Notes under the pieces: model-generated
The model's input: only the letters and a program-made list of their open reading frames with translations
Database searches by the model: none
Told to the model about the DNA's origin: nothing
NCBI GenBank assembly: GCA_958296345.1
Contig: CATQIJ010000012.1
Location: 1 to 64,000 of the forward strand
Origin: an uncultured Rhizobiaceae bacterium
GTDB taxonomy: Bacteria; Pseudomonadota; Alphaproteobacteria; Rhizobiales; Rhizobiaceae
DNA length: 64,000 nucleotides
Direction: 5' to 3'
Made by a program: the position numbers and the translations under genes
Part shown: positions 1 to 10,063 of the stretch, one piece after another
How the letters are laid out: every line of letters begins with the position of its first letter
Position numbering within the stretch: the stretch's first letter is position 1

Positions 1-1
1 C

Positions 2-610
2 AAGGGGGATGTGTTTCCTGATGATGCGGATATGATTGTTCTACCGGGTTCTAAGTCTACGATTGCCGACATGCAAGAACTTCGTGCCAATGGATGGGAA
101 GAGCCGATAAAAACTTTTTCAGCTAAAGGTGGAATGGTGATTGGCATTTGTGGTGGATATCAAATCTTAGGTAAGAAGGTATCTGATCCGCTTGGCCTTG
201 AGGGTGATGTCCGCGAGATAGATGGGCTGGGCTTGCTTGATATTGAGACAGAACTACAGTCAGAAAAGACAGTGCAAAATTCTACATCAAGATCTGTAGA
301 GCATGACTTGCTATTGCAAGGTTATGAAATTCATATGGGGCAAACAAGTGGTAAAGATTGTACGCGTGCGATGATTGATTTTGGTAGTCACATGGATGGG
401 GCGGTTTCAACCAAAGGCAATGTGCGAGGGTGTTATCTACACGGTTTGTTTGGCAGTGACGCCTATCGCAAAGCATTACTTCAATCTGCTGGATTTAACG
501 GCAGTAGCGATGTTTCCTATATGGAAACAGTAGAACAAGCGCTGGACGAACTGGCGCAAGAAATGGAGTGCTGGTTGGATATTGATGGGTTGCTGGGGAT
601 GGCAGGTTAG
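2..610 (+). CDS. cobQ: Cobyric acid synthase CobQ, C-terminal part (cut by window edge)
   Basis: Glutamine-dependent amidation of adenosylcobyrinic acid a,c-diamide to cobyric acid. Only the C-terminal glutamine amidotransferase-like domain is present; the reading frame is open from base 2, so the start lies upstream of the window. The nucleophile Cys sits in GICGGYQ (codon at 149-151) and later GYEIHMG and GCYLHGLF motifs carry the conserved His expected of CobB/CobQ-type class I amidotransferases. An 88-bp gap separates it from cobU, and it reads in the same direction as cobU-cobW-cobN-cobO. CobB, the related diamide synthase, is encoded separately at 25767, and the GYEIHMG motif with lack of a CobB-like context supports CobQ. 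Confidence 0.93.
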   Translation, partial: KGDVFPDDADMIVLPGSKSTIADMQELRANGWEEPIKTFSAKGGMVIGICGGYQILGKKVSDPLGLEGDVREIDGLGLLDIETELQSEKTVQNSTSRSVEHDLLLQGYEIHMGQTSGKDCTRAMIDFGSHMDGAVSTKGNVRGCYLHGLFGSDAYRKALLQSAGFNGSSDVSYMETVEQALDELAQEMECWLDIDGLLGMAG

Positions 611-698
611 GAATAGCTTTTAACTTATTAATTTCCATTGACCTCAACATCCCTTTCCCGATACACCATATTTCTAATCAACAAGCGGATATTTCATC

Positions 699-1211
699 AT
701 GACAGCAGAAACTACATTCGTTCTAGGCGGCGCGCGTTCTGGTAAGAGTGCGTTTGCGGAAGGTCTTGTTTTAAAGTCTGGACTGAAGCCCGTTTATATT
801 GCAACTGGTCGCGCGCATGATGATGAGATGGTCAACCGTATAGAGACGCACCAAGATCGTCGAGGCGATGTTTGGGAGACGGTTGAAGAGCCACTGGCGT
901 TGGTTGATGCACTTCGTCAGGCTTCGCATCTAGGGCGAATGATTTTAGTGGATTGTTTGACGCTTTGGATTACAAATTTGATGATGGCTGAGGCTAACTC
1001 TATTCATGAGTGTGCTGGGCTTGTGCAATTTTTGCAAGAATCTACTGTGCCGATTGTGATTGTCTCAAACGAGACAGGGATGGGCGTTATACCTATGAAT
1101 AAAATGGCGCGAGAATTTAATGATATAGCAGGATCAGTTCATCAGGAAATTGCACGTGTATGTGACGTTGCTTATCTTGTGACTGCTGGTCTTCCTCAAC
1201 GTTTAAAGTGA
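699..1211 (+). CDS. cobU: Adenosylcobinamide kinase / adenosylcobinamide-phosphate guanylyltransferase
   Basis: Bifunctional enzyme (CobU in Salmonella naming, CobP in Pseudomonas naming) that phosphorylates adenosylcobinamide and transfers GMP to give adenosylcobinamide-GDP, the substrate of CobS. The 170-aa length is typical. A P-loop GGARSGKS lies at residues 10-17, followed by the family signature YIATGRAHDDEMVNRI and later LVDCLTLWITNL and SNETGMGV blocks. It lies 10 bp upstream of cobW in the same orientation. The identification rests on the P-loop plus these family motifs. Confidence 0.95.
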   Translation: MTAETTFVLGGARSGKSAFAEGLVLKSGLKPVYIATGRAHDDEMVNRIETHQDRRGDVWETVEEPLALVDALRQASHLGRMILVDCLTLWITNLMMAEANSIHECAGLVQFLQESTVPIVIVSNETGMGVIPMNKMAREFNDIAGSVHQEIARVCDVAYLVTAGLPQRLK

Positions 1212-1221
1212 GTTAATAAAA

Positions 1222-2307
1222 ATGGACGCTCAAAAAATTCCTGCAACGGTTATCACTGGCTTTTTAGGTGCTGGGAAGACAACCATCATCCGTAACATGC
1301 TGGCTACTGCAAATGGCAAACGCATTGCGCTGATTATCAATGAATTTGGTGATCTTGGTGTTGATGGCGATATTCTTGCCGGCTGCGGTGATGAAACGTG
1401 TAGTGAGGATGATATTGTTGAGCTGAATAATGGCTGCATTTGCTGTACGGTTGCTGATGATTTCGTGCCTACCATGCAAAAGCTTTTGGAGCGCGAAAAT
1501 AAGCCTGATCACATTGTGATTGAAACTTCTGGTTTAGCACTGCCTCAACCTCTTGTAAATGCATTTAACTGGCCAGAAATTCGAGAGCAAGTAACAGTCG
1601 ATGGCGTTGTCACCGTAGTGGACAGTCGTGCACTAGCTGATGGACGTTTTGCGCATGATCACGACAAACTGGATGCACAACGTAAGGCTGATGATGCGTT
1701 AGACCATGATAGCCTCCTAGAGGAGCTTTTTGAAGATCAACTGACATGCGCAGACATGATCGTCATGAATAAGGCCGATCTGGTCAATAAAATGGCTTAT
1801 GAGAAACTTGAAGAAGAATTTAAAACAAAAATATCACCTTCGGTTAAAGTCATCAAATCGATGAATGGCTCACTGAGTGCGGATGTCTTACTTGGACTTG
1901 AGGCAGCGACTGAAGCAGAAGTGCATAACCGCAAATCGCATCACGAAAAAGAGCATGACGCTTTTCACGCAGAACATGGCGATGATGCTGAACATACGCA
2001 CGATCATGACCACGATGAGTTCGAAAGTTTTGTGGTTGAGGGACGCGTTGTGAATAATCGTAAAGACCTTATTCGTGGTCTTGGCGCTATTATTGAGCAC
2101 CATGATATTCTTCGTTTAAAAGGGTTTGTAGCGATTAAAGATAAGCCTATGCGTCTTGTTGTGCAGGCGGTTGGTAATCGTATTGATCACTATTTTGATC
2201 GCGAATGGCAAGAAGGTGAAGAGATTGGTTCGCGCCTTGTTGTTATTGGCCTTGAGGGCATGAAACAAAATGAAATTGCTAAGCAAGTTTCAAAGGCAAT
2301 GGGCTAA
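1222..2307 (+). CDS. cobW: CobW, G3E-family GTPase of cobalamin synthesis
   Basis: P-loop GTPase of the G3E family (CobW/UreG/HypB), thought to deliver or handle cobalt for the corrin ring. Visible features: GFLGAGKTT P-loop at residues 13-21, the CxCC metal site as CICC at residues 72-75, a TSGL switch motif, NKAD guanine-binding motif near 183-186, then a His/Asp/Glu-rich linker at about residues 235-264 and a CobW C-terminal domain. The His-rich stretch is a likely metal-binding segment. It sits 6 bp upstream of cobN, the usual partner. CobW homologues also serve zinc, but this context argues for cobalt. Confidence 0.95.
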   Translation: MDAQKIPATVITGFLGAGKTTIIRNMLATANGKRIALIINEFGDLGVDGDILAGCGDETCSEDDIVELNNGCICCTVADDFVPTMQKLLERENKPDHIVIETSGLALPQPLVNAFNWPEIREQVTVDGVVTVVDSRALADGRFAHDHDKLDAQRKADDALDHDSLLEELFEDQLTCADMIVMNKADLVNKMAYEKLEEEFKTKISPSVKVIKSMNGSLSADVLLGLEAATEAEVHNRKSHHEKEHDAFHAEHGDDAEHTHDHDHDEFESFVVEGRVVNNRKDLIRGLGAIIEHHDILRLKGFVAIKDKPMRLVVQAVGNRIDHYFDREWQEGEEIGSRLVVIGLEGMKQNEIAKQVSKAMG

Positions 2308-2313
2308 GCCCAA

Positions 2314-5300
2314 ATGCACCTTCTTTTAGCACAGCAAGGTTCCATCAATGAAAGCGATGAAGCTATTGATTTAGGTCAATCGCCAGCCGATATCGTTTTT
2401 ATTTCTGCTGCTGATACAGAGCTTTCTTCTATTGCTGATGCGCATAAGGTACTTGGCTCTAACGCGCTTGATTTGCGCGTTGCTAATATGATGCAGCTTT
2501 CGCACCCTATGTCTATGGATGTGTATGCGGAAAATACAGTTTCAAAATCCAAACTAGTCATTGCCCGAGTTTTGGGCGGTGAAAGTTATTTTCAATATGG
2601 GTTAGAGAAACTGCTAGAAGCTGCTCAGGAAAATGGCTCTTCGTTGGTTGTGCTTCCAGGGGATGATAAACCTGATGCAAGTCTTGCAAGGTATAATACG
2701 GTTGATGGCGCGTTCGCAGATAAATGTTGGGCATATCTGAAAGAAGGTGGCCCTGAAAATATGCAAAACCTACTTCGGGTAGCAGGGTATCACTTGGGAA
2801 AGGGCGAAGAACCTTCAAGTGCTGTGCCTCTAATGAAAGCTGGTATCTGGTATCCGCAACTTGGCATTTCTAATTTAGAGGCGATTAAAGCTGAGTGGAT
2901 TGAAGGACAGCCTGTTGTTGCTGTTAATTTTTATCGTGCCCTAGTTCAGTCTGGTGGTTTGCAACCGATAGAAGCAATGGTTGCAGCCTTGAAGTCACGT
3001 GGCATGAATGTGTTGCCGATGTTTATTTCTAGTTTGAAGGACGCGGTATCTGTAGAAATTGTACGCTCGGTATTTAGCGAAATTCATCCTTTGTTGGTTT
3101 TGAATGCAGCAGGCTTCGCGGTTTCATCTCCAACAGGTGAGCATGTTCCGACAGTTTTGGAAGAGGGCGGTGCTACCGTTCTTCAAATCGTATTAGCAGG
3201 TGGTTCACAAGAAGCTTGGGAAAGTTCTTCACAAGGTTTATCCGCCCGCGATCTTGCAATGAATGTAGCGCTTCCTGAAGTTGACGGACGTGTGTTTTCC
3301 CGTGCAATTGCATTTAAGAATGCGAAGACATTTAATGATGCGGTTCAGTCAAATATTGTTGTGCATGAAGCTTATCAATCCCGTGTTGATTATGTTGCTG
3401 AGCTAGCGCAAAAATGGGTACGGCTTGCGCAGAAAAAGCCTCAACAAAAGCGCGTTGCAATTATTCTTGCAAATTATCCAAATCGCGATGGGCGGCTCGG
3501 AAATGGTGTGGGACTTGATACGCCTGCAGGAACTGTAAATGTATTGAATGCTCTATGTGATAATGGCTATCATGTGGATAACTATCCTGATAATGGCGAC
3601 TCTTTAATTGAGCATTTTCAAGAAGGACCAACCAATGCCGCAAGTGACGGGCGGGTTGTTCGAGAAGCGATTTCTCTGAGTCAATACAATGGCTTCTTCA
3701 ATAAACTTCCTAAGCAGATTCAAGATGAAGTACGTGAGCGTTGGGGCGAGCCAGAGGCTGACCCATTCTATTTAGAAGACCAAAACGCTCTTGCGTTATC
3801 TGTCTCCAAGTTTGGGAATGTCGTTGTAGGGATTCAGCCAGCTCGCGGATATAATATTGACCCAACAGAAACATACCATTCACCTGACCTTGTGCCTCCG
3901 CATGGGTACTTGGCTTTTTATGCTTGGCTAAGAGACCAGTTTGATGCGGATGCAATTATTCATATGGGCAAGCATGGAAATCTAGAATGGTTGCCTGGTA
4001 AAGCGCTGTCTTTAAGTGAGACTTGTTACCCTGAAGCGGTGATGGGTGCGGTGCCAAACTTCTATCCGTTTATCGTCAATGATCCGGGTGAGGGAACGCA
4101 AGCCAAGCGCCGGCTTTCATCTGTTATTATTGACCACCTAACACCCCCGCTCACACGCGCAGAAAGTTATGGTCCTCTGCGTGATTTGGAAGCTTTGGTT
4201 GATGAATATTATGAAGCGTCTGGTAATGATTCTCGTCGCCTCGTTTATCTTAAGAAAAAAATTTTAGAGCTCATTGAAGATATTGGTCTTGATGAAGATG
4301 CTGGTATTGCGTCTGAAGATAATGACCTTGAGAAACTTGAAAAGTTAGATGGTTATCTTTGCGAGCTTAAAGAAATGCAAATCCGAGATGGATTACATAT
4401 CTTTGGTTCATCTCCTGAAGGTCGATTAAAAGCTGATCTGGTAACAGCCCTTGTGCGTGTTCCACGAAATACAAATGAAGGTGGCGATCAAAGTTTGCAA
4501 CGAGCAATTGCGAAAGATTTATCATTTGATTTCGATCCACTTGATTGTGAGATGGGCGAAGTCTGGTTTGGTTCTAAAACTCAAATTTTACAAGCTGTTT
4601 CCATTGATCCGTGGCGCAGTAATGGCGATACCGTCGAACGCATTGAAATTCTAGCAACACAGTTTATTTCTGGCCAAACAAATTGCCCTAATGATTGGGT
4701 GCAAACAAATGCTGTTCTGACACATGTTCAAGATGTTGTTTTACCAGCAGTTGCAGCTTGCGGTGACCAAGAAATCCAAAATCTTCTTATTGGACTTGAG
4801 GGTAGGTTTGTACCTCCAGGGTCTTCTGGTGCACCGACACGGGGACGTTTGGATGTTTTGCCTACTGGCAAGAATTTTTTCTCGGTGGATAGCCGTGCTG
4901 TGCCAACCCCTGCGGCTTGGGCATTGGGACAGAAGTCTGCTGAATTGCTTATTACACGTTATCGTCAAGACCATGGTGAGTGGCCTACTTCATTTGGCCT
5001 CTCAGCTTGGGGTACATCAAACATGCGCACAGGCGGCGATGATATTGCTCAAGCCATGGCACTGATTGGTGTAAAACCTAAATGGGACATGGCCTCTCGT
5101 CGTGTCACAGGCTTTGAGGTGATTACACTTGCGCAGCTTGGTCGACCTCGGGTTGATGTTACGCTTCGCATTTCAGGTTTTTTCCGCGATGCTTTTCCAG
5201 CGCAAATTGAACTGTTTGACAAAGCTGTTCGTGCAATCGGTTCTTTAGAAGAAGAACCGCGTGATAATCCGATCGCTAAGCGTATGGGTGATGAACAGGG

Positions 5301-6060
5301 TAAATTTCTTGAAGAAGGTTTGAGTTTTGAAGACGCAACACGCAAAGCAGGGTTTCGCGTCTTTGGTTCAAAACCGGGGGCTTATGGTGCTGGCTTGCAG
5401 GCGTTAATTGATGAAAAGGGATGGGATAAGCGCGATGATCTTGCCAATGCCTATATGGCTTGGGGCTCTTATGCCTACGGTCAAAAGGAAGAGGGGCAAG
5501 AAGATCGTGAAGGTTTCTCCAAGCGTCTTGCTGGCGTAGAAGCTGTTATTCATAACCAAGATAACCGCGAACATGATTTGCTTGATTCAGATGATTATTA
5601 TCAATTTGAGGGTGGTATGACGGCAGCTGTAGAGCAAGCCTCAGGCGAACGCCCTGCGATTTATCATAATGATCATTCACGCCCTGAAAAACCTGTTGTA
5701 CGTGCATTAGAAGAAGAAATTGCGCGGGTCGTACGGGCGCGGGCGGCTAATCCAAAGTGGATAGAGGGCGTTATGCGTCATGGCTATAAAGGCGCGTTTG
5801 AGATGGCTGCAACGCTTGACTATATGTTTGCGTTTTCTGCTACAACGGGTGCTGTGCGCAATCATCATTTTGAACTTCTTCACAATGCCTATCTGGTTGA
5901 TGAAGATGTTCTTGAATTTTTAAAAGACAAAAACCCCGAAGCACTTAAAGAAATGGCGGAGCGCTTTCTGGAGGCTGAAGAGCGAGGCCTATGGACACCG
6001 CGCTCTAATTCAGCCAAGTTTCAATTGGAAGAATTAGTAAAACTGAACGAGGCATCATAA
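2314..6060 (+). CDS. cobN: Cobaltochelatase subunit CobN
   Basis: Large substrate-binding subunit of the ATP-dependent cobaltochelatase CobNST, which inserts cobalt into hydrogenobyrinic acid a,c-diamide in the late-insertion pathway; related to magnesium chelatase subunit H. The 1248-aa length is normal for CobN and the frame is uninterrupted over 3.7 kb. The conserved block HMGKHGNLEWLPGKA begins at about residue 550. The start ATG is 6 bp after cobW, and the stop overlaps the cobO start at base 6060 (TAATG). The ATPase partners CobS and CobT (chelatase subunits) are not in this window. Its presence beside CbiX, CbiG and CbiD is discussed in the findings. Confidence 0.97.
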   Translation: MHLLLAQQGSINESDEAIDLGQSPADIVFISAADTELSSIADAHKVLGSNALDLRVANMMQLSHPMSMDVYAENTVSKSKLVIARVLGGESYFQYGLEKLLEAAQENGSSLVVLPGDDKPDASLARYNTVDGAFADKCWAYLKEGGPENMQNLLRVAGYHLGKGEEPSSAVPLMKAGIWYPQLGISNLEAIKAEWIEGQPVVAVNFYRALVQSGGLQPIEAMVAALKSRGMNVLPMFISSLKDAVSVEIVRSVFSEIHPLLVLNAAGFAVSSPTGEHVPTVLEEGGATVLQIVLAGGSQEAWESSSQGLSARDLAMNVALPEVDGRVFSRAIAFKNAKTFNDAVQSNIVVHEAYQSRVDYVAELAQKWVRLAQKKPQQKRVAIILANYPNRDGRLGNGVGLDTPAGTVNVLNALCDNGYHVDNYPDNGDSLIEHFQEGPTNAASDGRVVREAISLSQYNGFFNKLPKQIQDEVRERWGEPEADPFYLEDQNALALSVSKFGNVVVGIQPARGYNIDPTETYHSPDLVPPHGYLAFYAWLRDQFDADAIIHMGKHGNLEWLPGKALSLSETCYPEAVMGAVPNFYPFIVNDPGEGTQAKRRLSSVIIDHLTPPLTRAESYGPLRDLEALVDEYYEASGNDSRRLVYLKKKILELIEDIGLDEDAGIASEDNDLEKLEKLDGYLCELKEMQIRDGLHIFGSSPEGRLKADLVTALVRVPRNTNEGGDQSLQRAIAKDLSFDFDPLDCEMGEVWFGSKTQILQAVSIDPWRSNGDTVERIEILATQFISGQTNCPNDWVQTNAVLTHVQDVVLPAVAACGDQEIQNLLIGLEGRFVPPGSSGAPTRGRLDVLPTGKNFFSVDSRAVPTPAAWALGQKSAELLITRYRQDHGEWPTSFGLSAWGTSNMRTGGDDIAQAMALIGVKPKWDMASRRVTGFEVITLAQLGRPRVDVTLRISGFFRDAFPAQIELFDKAVRAIGSLEEEPRDNPIAKRMGDEQGKFLEEGLSFEDATRKAGFRVFGSKPGAYGAGLQALIDEKGWDKRDDLANAYMAWGSYAYGQKEEGQEDREGFSKRLAGVEAVIHNQDNREHDLLDSDDYYQFEGGMTAAVEQASGERPAIYHNDHSRPEKPVVRALEEEIARVVRARAANPKWIEGVMRHGYKGAFEMAATLDYMFAFSATTGAVRNHHFELLHNAYLVDEDVLEFLKDKNPEALKEMAERFLEAEERGLWTPRSNSAKFQLEELVKLNEAS

Positions 6061-6698
6061 TGGCTGAAAAATCTGATCGACTAAAGAACATGACCGAAGA
6101 AGAGCTAAACGCGCGTCATGCTGATAAGATGAAAAAGAAGAAGGCTGCACGTGATAAAATTATTGCGACCAAGACAATCGAGAAAGGCCTTACCATTGTT
6201 CATACAGGTAAAGGTAAAGGTAAATCTACGGCCGCTTTTGGCATGATATTCCGTGCACTTGGTAATGATATGCGTGTTGGTGTTATTCAGTTTGTAAAAG
6301 GCAAATGGGGAACGGGTGAGCGCGTTATTTTAGAAAAACTTGGTGCGCAGGTTGAGATGGCGACAATGGGCGAGGGTTTTACTTGGGAGACCCAAGATCG
6401 TGCTCGTGATATTGAGGCTGCGGGGCAGGCTTGGGAAAAAGCTAAAGCCATGATTATGGATCCTGATATCCATATGGTGCTTTGCGATGAGCTTAACATC
6501 GTACTTCGTTACGATTATCTGGATGTGAGCGATATCATCGAAACGCTAAAGAATAAGCCAGAGATGAAGCATGTTATTATCACTGGCCGTAATGCCAAAG
6601 ATGAACTGATAGATTTTGCTGACCTAGTAACCGAAATGGAAATGATTAAACATCCTTTTCGCTCAGGTGTTAAAGCGCAGGTGGGTGTTGAGTTTTAG
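6060..6698 (+). CDS. cobO: Cob(I)yrinic acid a,c-diamide adenosyltransferase
   Basis: Transfers the 5'-deoxyadenosyl group of ATP to the cobalt of corrinoids (CobO/BtuR/CobA family). The 212-aa protein has a charged N-terminal helix, then the P-loop-like HTGKGKGKST at about residues 48-57, followed by IQFVKGKWGTGE, a CDELN motif and VIITGRNA, all characteristic of the CobO family. Its ATG overlaps the cobN stop by one base, so translation is probably coupled. It is the last gene of this operon segment; the next gene is convergent. Confidence 0.96.
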   Translation: MAEKSDRLKNMTEEELNARHADKMKKKKAARDKIIATKTIEKGLTIVHTGKGKGKSTAAFGMIFRALGNDMRVGVIQFVKGKWGTGERVILEKLGAQVEMATMGEGFTWETQDRARDIEAAGQAWEKAKAMIMDPDIHMVLCDELNIVLRYDYLDVSDIIETLKNKPEMKHVIITGRNAKDELIDFADLVTEMEMIKHPFRSGVKAQVGVEF

Positions 6699-6738
6699 GA
6701 AAAAGAGTACCTTAAAAAGATACCCAATTATTTGGTTC

Positions 6739-7693
6739 TTAGCTTAGCAGAAACTCCTGAATTGCATGAGCATAATCTACAGGTGTTTCTAGCATTGGAT
6801 AATGACCTGATGGGCAAATATATTCTGTCAGGTTTGGCAGCCATTGCTTGAATAATTTCCCTGTTGCTGTTTGGCGTAAACCTTCATTGTCATGGGCGCC
6901 ATATATAACCAAGAACGGTGTTTTGTTACCGTCCAGTTCTTGAGAAAAATTAGATTTTGACCACATGCTCGTATACATTTTCATGGCTTCAGGTAAGATA
7001 CTTTCGCGGTTTTGCTTTAATTTGAAATTGACCCAGTCATTACCGTAATGATTGCTTGTCAGGGCATGCATACCTTGTTTGAAAGCTTCATCATCGGTTG
7101 ACATTGATTCAAAAAAGCAAATGTTTTTTCATCCAATGGGAAGCCTGATGCTGGTATCGGTACGGTGGCGACTACTTTGTTTAGTCGTTTCGGCATATCA
7201 ACCGCAATTTTTTGAACTGCCATACCTGTCATTGAATGGCCAAGGATTGAAAATTTTGACCAACCCAGAATATCTGCTAGAGCCGCGATGTCGTTTGAAA
7301 TTTCTTCCAAAGTATATGAACCAGTCATGGCTTTAGACATTCCATAACCTCTGACATCAGCAAATGCGACCTTTAACTCTTTGTCATTAAGAAATGGCAG
7401 AAGTGCTGTGTAATCTCCATCGGTAGAGACTGACCAGTCATGAAGGAATATAACCTTATTACTGCCACTGCCCCATAATTTGTGGCCTATTATTTCCGCA
7501 TCAGAGGCTAATGCAGAATTAGGAGTAGCCGAGAGAATCCCTGCTGTAGTTCCAGTCAAGCCTGCATAGCCCGCACCCTTGATTAATTGGCGGCGGCTAA
7601 AGTGCCCTTTTCATCCTCAAATACAATAGAATTTTCTGACTTAGTTGAAGGTTGGGCTTGTTTTAAGGTCTTTAAATGGTTCGGTTTACTCAT
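6739..7693 (-). pseudogene. Tat-exported alpha/beta hydrolase, two frameshifts
   Basis: Reading from ATG at 7693, the protein has a twin-arginine signal (SRRQLIKGAGYAGL followed by a hydrophobic stretch and ALAS) and an alpha/beta-hydrolase fold with the nucleophile elbow GHSMTG and a C-terminal GHYP motif likely carrying the catalytic His. The frame breaks twice: at the T4 tract 7608-7611 (one base short, before the Tat motif) and at the A6 tract 7111-7116 (one base short; restoring it gives ...TFAFFESMSTDDEAF). Restoring both bases yields one continuous protein of about 315 aa. Both lesions are homopolymer deletions, so sequencing error is possible. It is divergent from an intact LysR gene that may regulate it. 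Substrate unknown. Confidence 0.8.
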
Positions 7694-7755
7694 CTCGTAC
7701 TCCTATTGATATAAATTCAAGCTTTACAATTAAGGTATCGAGTGGAATTCTAAAA

Positions 7756-7770
7756 ATGAATGTTTTTCAT
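7756..7770. promoter_or_regulatory. Candidate LysR-type operator
   Basis: The 15-bp sequence ATGAA-TGTTT-TTCAT is an inverted repeat with the T-N11-A geometry typical of LysR-family binding sites. It lies 15 bp before the LysR gene start, in the 92-bp divergent gap between that gene and the hydrolase. This fits autoregulation and control of the divergent gene, but it is based on geometry alone. Confidence 0.4.
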
Positions 7771-7785
7771 AAAAGGTATAAATAA

Positions 7786-8691
7786 ATGAATATCAATGGA
7801 ATTAATCTTAATCTATTGCGTAATTTTGCTGCTATTTATGAATGGAAAACTCTGAGCAAGGCAGCTCAACAAATTGGCCTTAGCCAACCGGCCTTAAGTC
7901 ATTCCCTGCGACAAATGCGTGAATTATTTGAGGATGAACTGTTCGTCCGTGAAGATGGCAAATTCAAGCCCACAAGAAAAGCTAGGGAGTTGGCTCCACC
8001 AATAATGCAGGCTCTTGGCAGTTTGGCTGAAACGCTTGAACGTCCAGTTAAGTTTGAACCTAAAAACTGCGACCGTACATTTAGGTTGGGGCTTAGTGAT
8101 TTTGGCTCAGAAACAATATTACCACTGGTGGCGGAACGATTAATTGTCGAGGCACCCAATGCATCCTGTGTCGTTTTGCAATTGCATCAAGGACAAATTC
8201 CACAGCGTTTTAATCTTGGAGATATCGATTTGTCTCTCATGTCGAGGCAATCGAGCTGCGATGAGTTTGACAGTGAAACCGTGCTACAAGAATCTGTGGT
8301 ATGTTTAATGCGTGAGAGTGAGATTTTTGAAGAAGAAAACTTTGACCTTAATGCTTATGCTTCAAAAGGGCATGTTGCTGTGAACTTGACCGGGAAGCTG
8401 AAAAGCATGGTTGACGCCAAGCTTGATGTTTTGGGTTTTGAGCGAGATGTCAGGATGGTAGTCCCTTATTTTAATGCGGTGCCTGAAATTGTGCTAAGAA
8501 CGGGTTTGTTTGGTCTTCTACCTTCAAGGCTAGCTATGCAAGCATGTGAAAAATATCCGTTAAAGTCGCTACCATTGCCTTTTGAGTTTCCAAATATGGA
8601 GTTTCGTTTATATTGGCACCCTCGTAGGAGACGTGAAGCAGAATTATCTTGGTTTCGGCAAATAGTTTCTGAAGTTTGTTTGCAATTGTGA
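7786..8691 (+). CDS. LysR-family transcriptional regulator
   Basis: A 301-aa LysR-type regulator. The N-terminal winged helix-turn-helix (about residues 6-65) contains the classic LSKAAQQIGLSQPALSHSLRQMRE motif region, followed by a periplasmic-binding-protein-like effector domain (about 90-300). It is transcribed divergently from the hydrolase at 6739-7693, the normal arrangement for a LysR protein and its target. The effector cannot be predicted. Intact, unlike its presumed target. Confidence 0.93.
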   Translation: MNINGINLNLLRNFAAIYEWKTLSKAAQQIGLSQPALSHSLRQMRELFEDELFVREDGKFKPTRKARELAPPIMQALGSLAETLERPVKFEPKNCDRTFRLGLSDFGSETILPLVAERLIVEAPNASCVVLQLHQGQIPQRFNLGDIDLSLMSRQSSCDEFDSETVLQESVVCLMRESEIFEEENFDLNAYASKGHVAVNLTGKLKSMVDAKLDVLGFERDVRMVVPYFNAVPEIVLRTGLFGLLPSRLAMQACEKYPLKSLPLPFEFPNMEFRLYWHPRRRREAELSWFRQIVSEVCLQL

Positions 8692-8788
8692 TTGTTCAAT
8701 CGAATTAAGCTAACAAGCTTGCTGGATCTGCTTATGCATATAAAATAGCCTTTGTTCCTTATGGGGTAGGGGCAGAAGGAAATTGAAT

Positions 8789-10054
8789 TTGATTGATAAT
8801 AATTTTGTTGCTGATGTAAATTCTGTACACAAACGTTTAAGCGAGGTTCTTGAGCCAACGCCGTTGCAACGTAATAAATATTTGTCTGATTTATATAACG
8901 CCAATATCTGGTTGAAGCGCGAAGATTTGTCTCCTGTGCGGAGTTATAAAATTCGTGGCGCTTATTCGTTTATTATGCAGGCTTTGGATGATGCGCCTGA
9001 ACAGAAAAACTTTGTTTGTGCTTCTGCGGGTAATCACGCGCAAGGGTTTGCTCATGCTTGCCGTAACTTTAAATGTAAGGGTGTTGTGTTTATGCCTCAG
9101 ACAACACCGCAGCAGAAGGTTATGAAAACCTCTGCCTTTGGTGCGCCTTATATTGAAATACGTCTTGTAGGTGATGGGTTTGATGCGGCAAATAAAGCAG
9201 CTCTTGCTCATTGTGAAGAAGTAGTAGGTGGGCAAATGGTACCTCCGTTTGATCACCCAAAAATTATGATGGGGCAGGCAACTGTTGCTAAAGAAATACT
9301 TGAACAATTTCCTGATGAAGAAACCATCGACCATATCATCATGCCTGTTGGCGGTGGAGGATTATCATCGGGTATGACTAAATATCTGCAAGGTGTGGGC
9401 ATTGGTTGTGATTTTACTTTTGTTGAACCAGATCTCGCGCCCAGCCTTCATACTAGTTTAGTCAAAAATGATCGTATTAAGCTAACTGATGTTGATAATT
9501 TTGTTGATGGAGCGGCTGTTGCCCAGATTGGCGTCAGTAATTTTAAACAACTTCAAAAATTCGATACCAAACAAGTAAACTTGACTCCAACTGACCGTGT
9601 TTGTGAAACAATGATCGCTCTTTTAAATGTTGAGGGCATCGTGCTGGAGCCGGCTGGCGCTTTGGCAATTGACGCGCTTAAAGACATGCAAGAAGAAGAC
9701 TTACGCGGTAAAAATATAATCTGTATTGTCTCAGGTGGTAATTTTGACTTTGAACGTTTACCTGAAGTCAAAGAACGCGCACTTAAGTTTTCTGGATTGA
9801 AGAAATATTACATCCTACAATTCCCACAACGACCAGGTGCCTTGAAAGAGTTTCTGATGGCACTTGGGCCAGAAGATGATATTGCGCGGTTTGAGTATCT
9901 GAAAAAATCTGCACGTAATTTTGGCTCTGTCTTGATTGGCCTTGAAACATCACGTGCAGATAATTTTGATATTTTAACTGGCAAAATGGATGCAATGGGA
10001 ATGCGTTGGCAGGATATTACAGATAACGAAGTTTTAGCTAATCTTGTTGTCTAG
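8789..10054 (+). CDS. ilvA: Threonine ammonia-lyase (threonine dehydratase)
   Basis: PLP enzyme converting threonine to 2-oxobutanoate, the first step of isoleucine synthesis. The N-terminal catalytic domain has SYKIRGAY with the PLP lysine, SAGNHAQG, and the phosphate-binding GGGGLSSG; the roughly 90-residue C-terminal part is the single regulatory ACT-like domain of short-form IlvA. No ATG start is available. TTG at 8789 is 8 nt after the purine-rich AGAAGGA (8774-8780) and is preferred over the in-frame TTG at 8783, which would leave only 2 nt. A strong terminator follows. Catabolic TdcB is less likely because of the C-terminal domain. Confidence 0.92.
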   Translation: MIDNNFVADVNSVHKRLSEVLEPTPLQRNKYLSDLYNANIWLKREDLSPVRSYKIRGAYSFIMQALDDAPEQKNFVCASAGNHAQGFAHACRNFKCKGVVFMPQTTPQQKVMKTSAFGAPYIEIRLVGDGFDAANKAALAHCEEVVGGQMVPPFDHPKIMMGQATVAKEILEQFPDEETIDHIIMPVGGGGLSSGMTKYLQGVGIGCDFTFVEPDLAPSLHTSLVKNDRIKLTDVDNFVDGAAVAQIGVSNFKQLQKFDTKQVNLTPTDRVCETMIALLNVEGIVLEPAGALAIDALKDMQEEDLRGKNIICIVSGGNFDFERLPEVKERALKFSGLKKYYILQFPQRPGALKEFLMALGPEDDIARFEYLKKSARNFGSVLIGLETSRADNFDILTGKMDAMGMRWQDITDNEVLANLVV

Positions 10055-10063
10055 ATATAAGCA

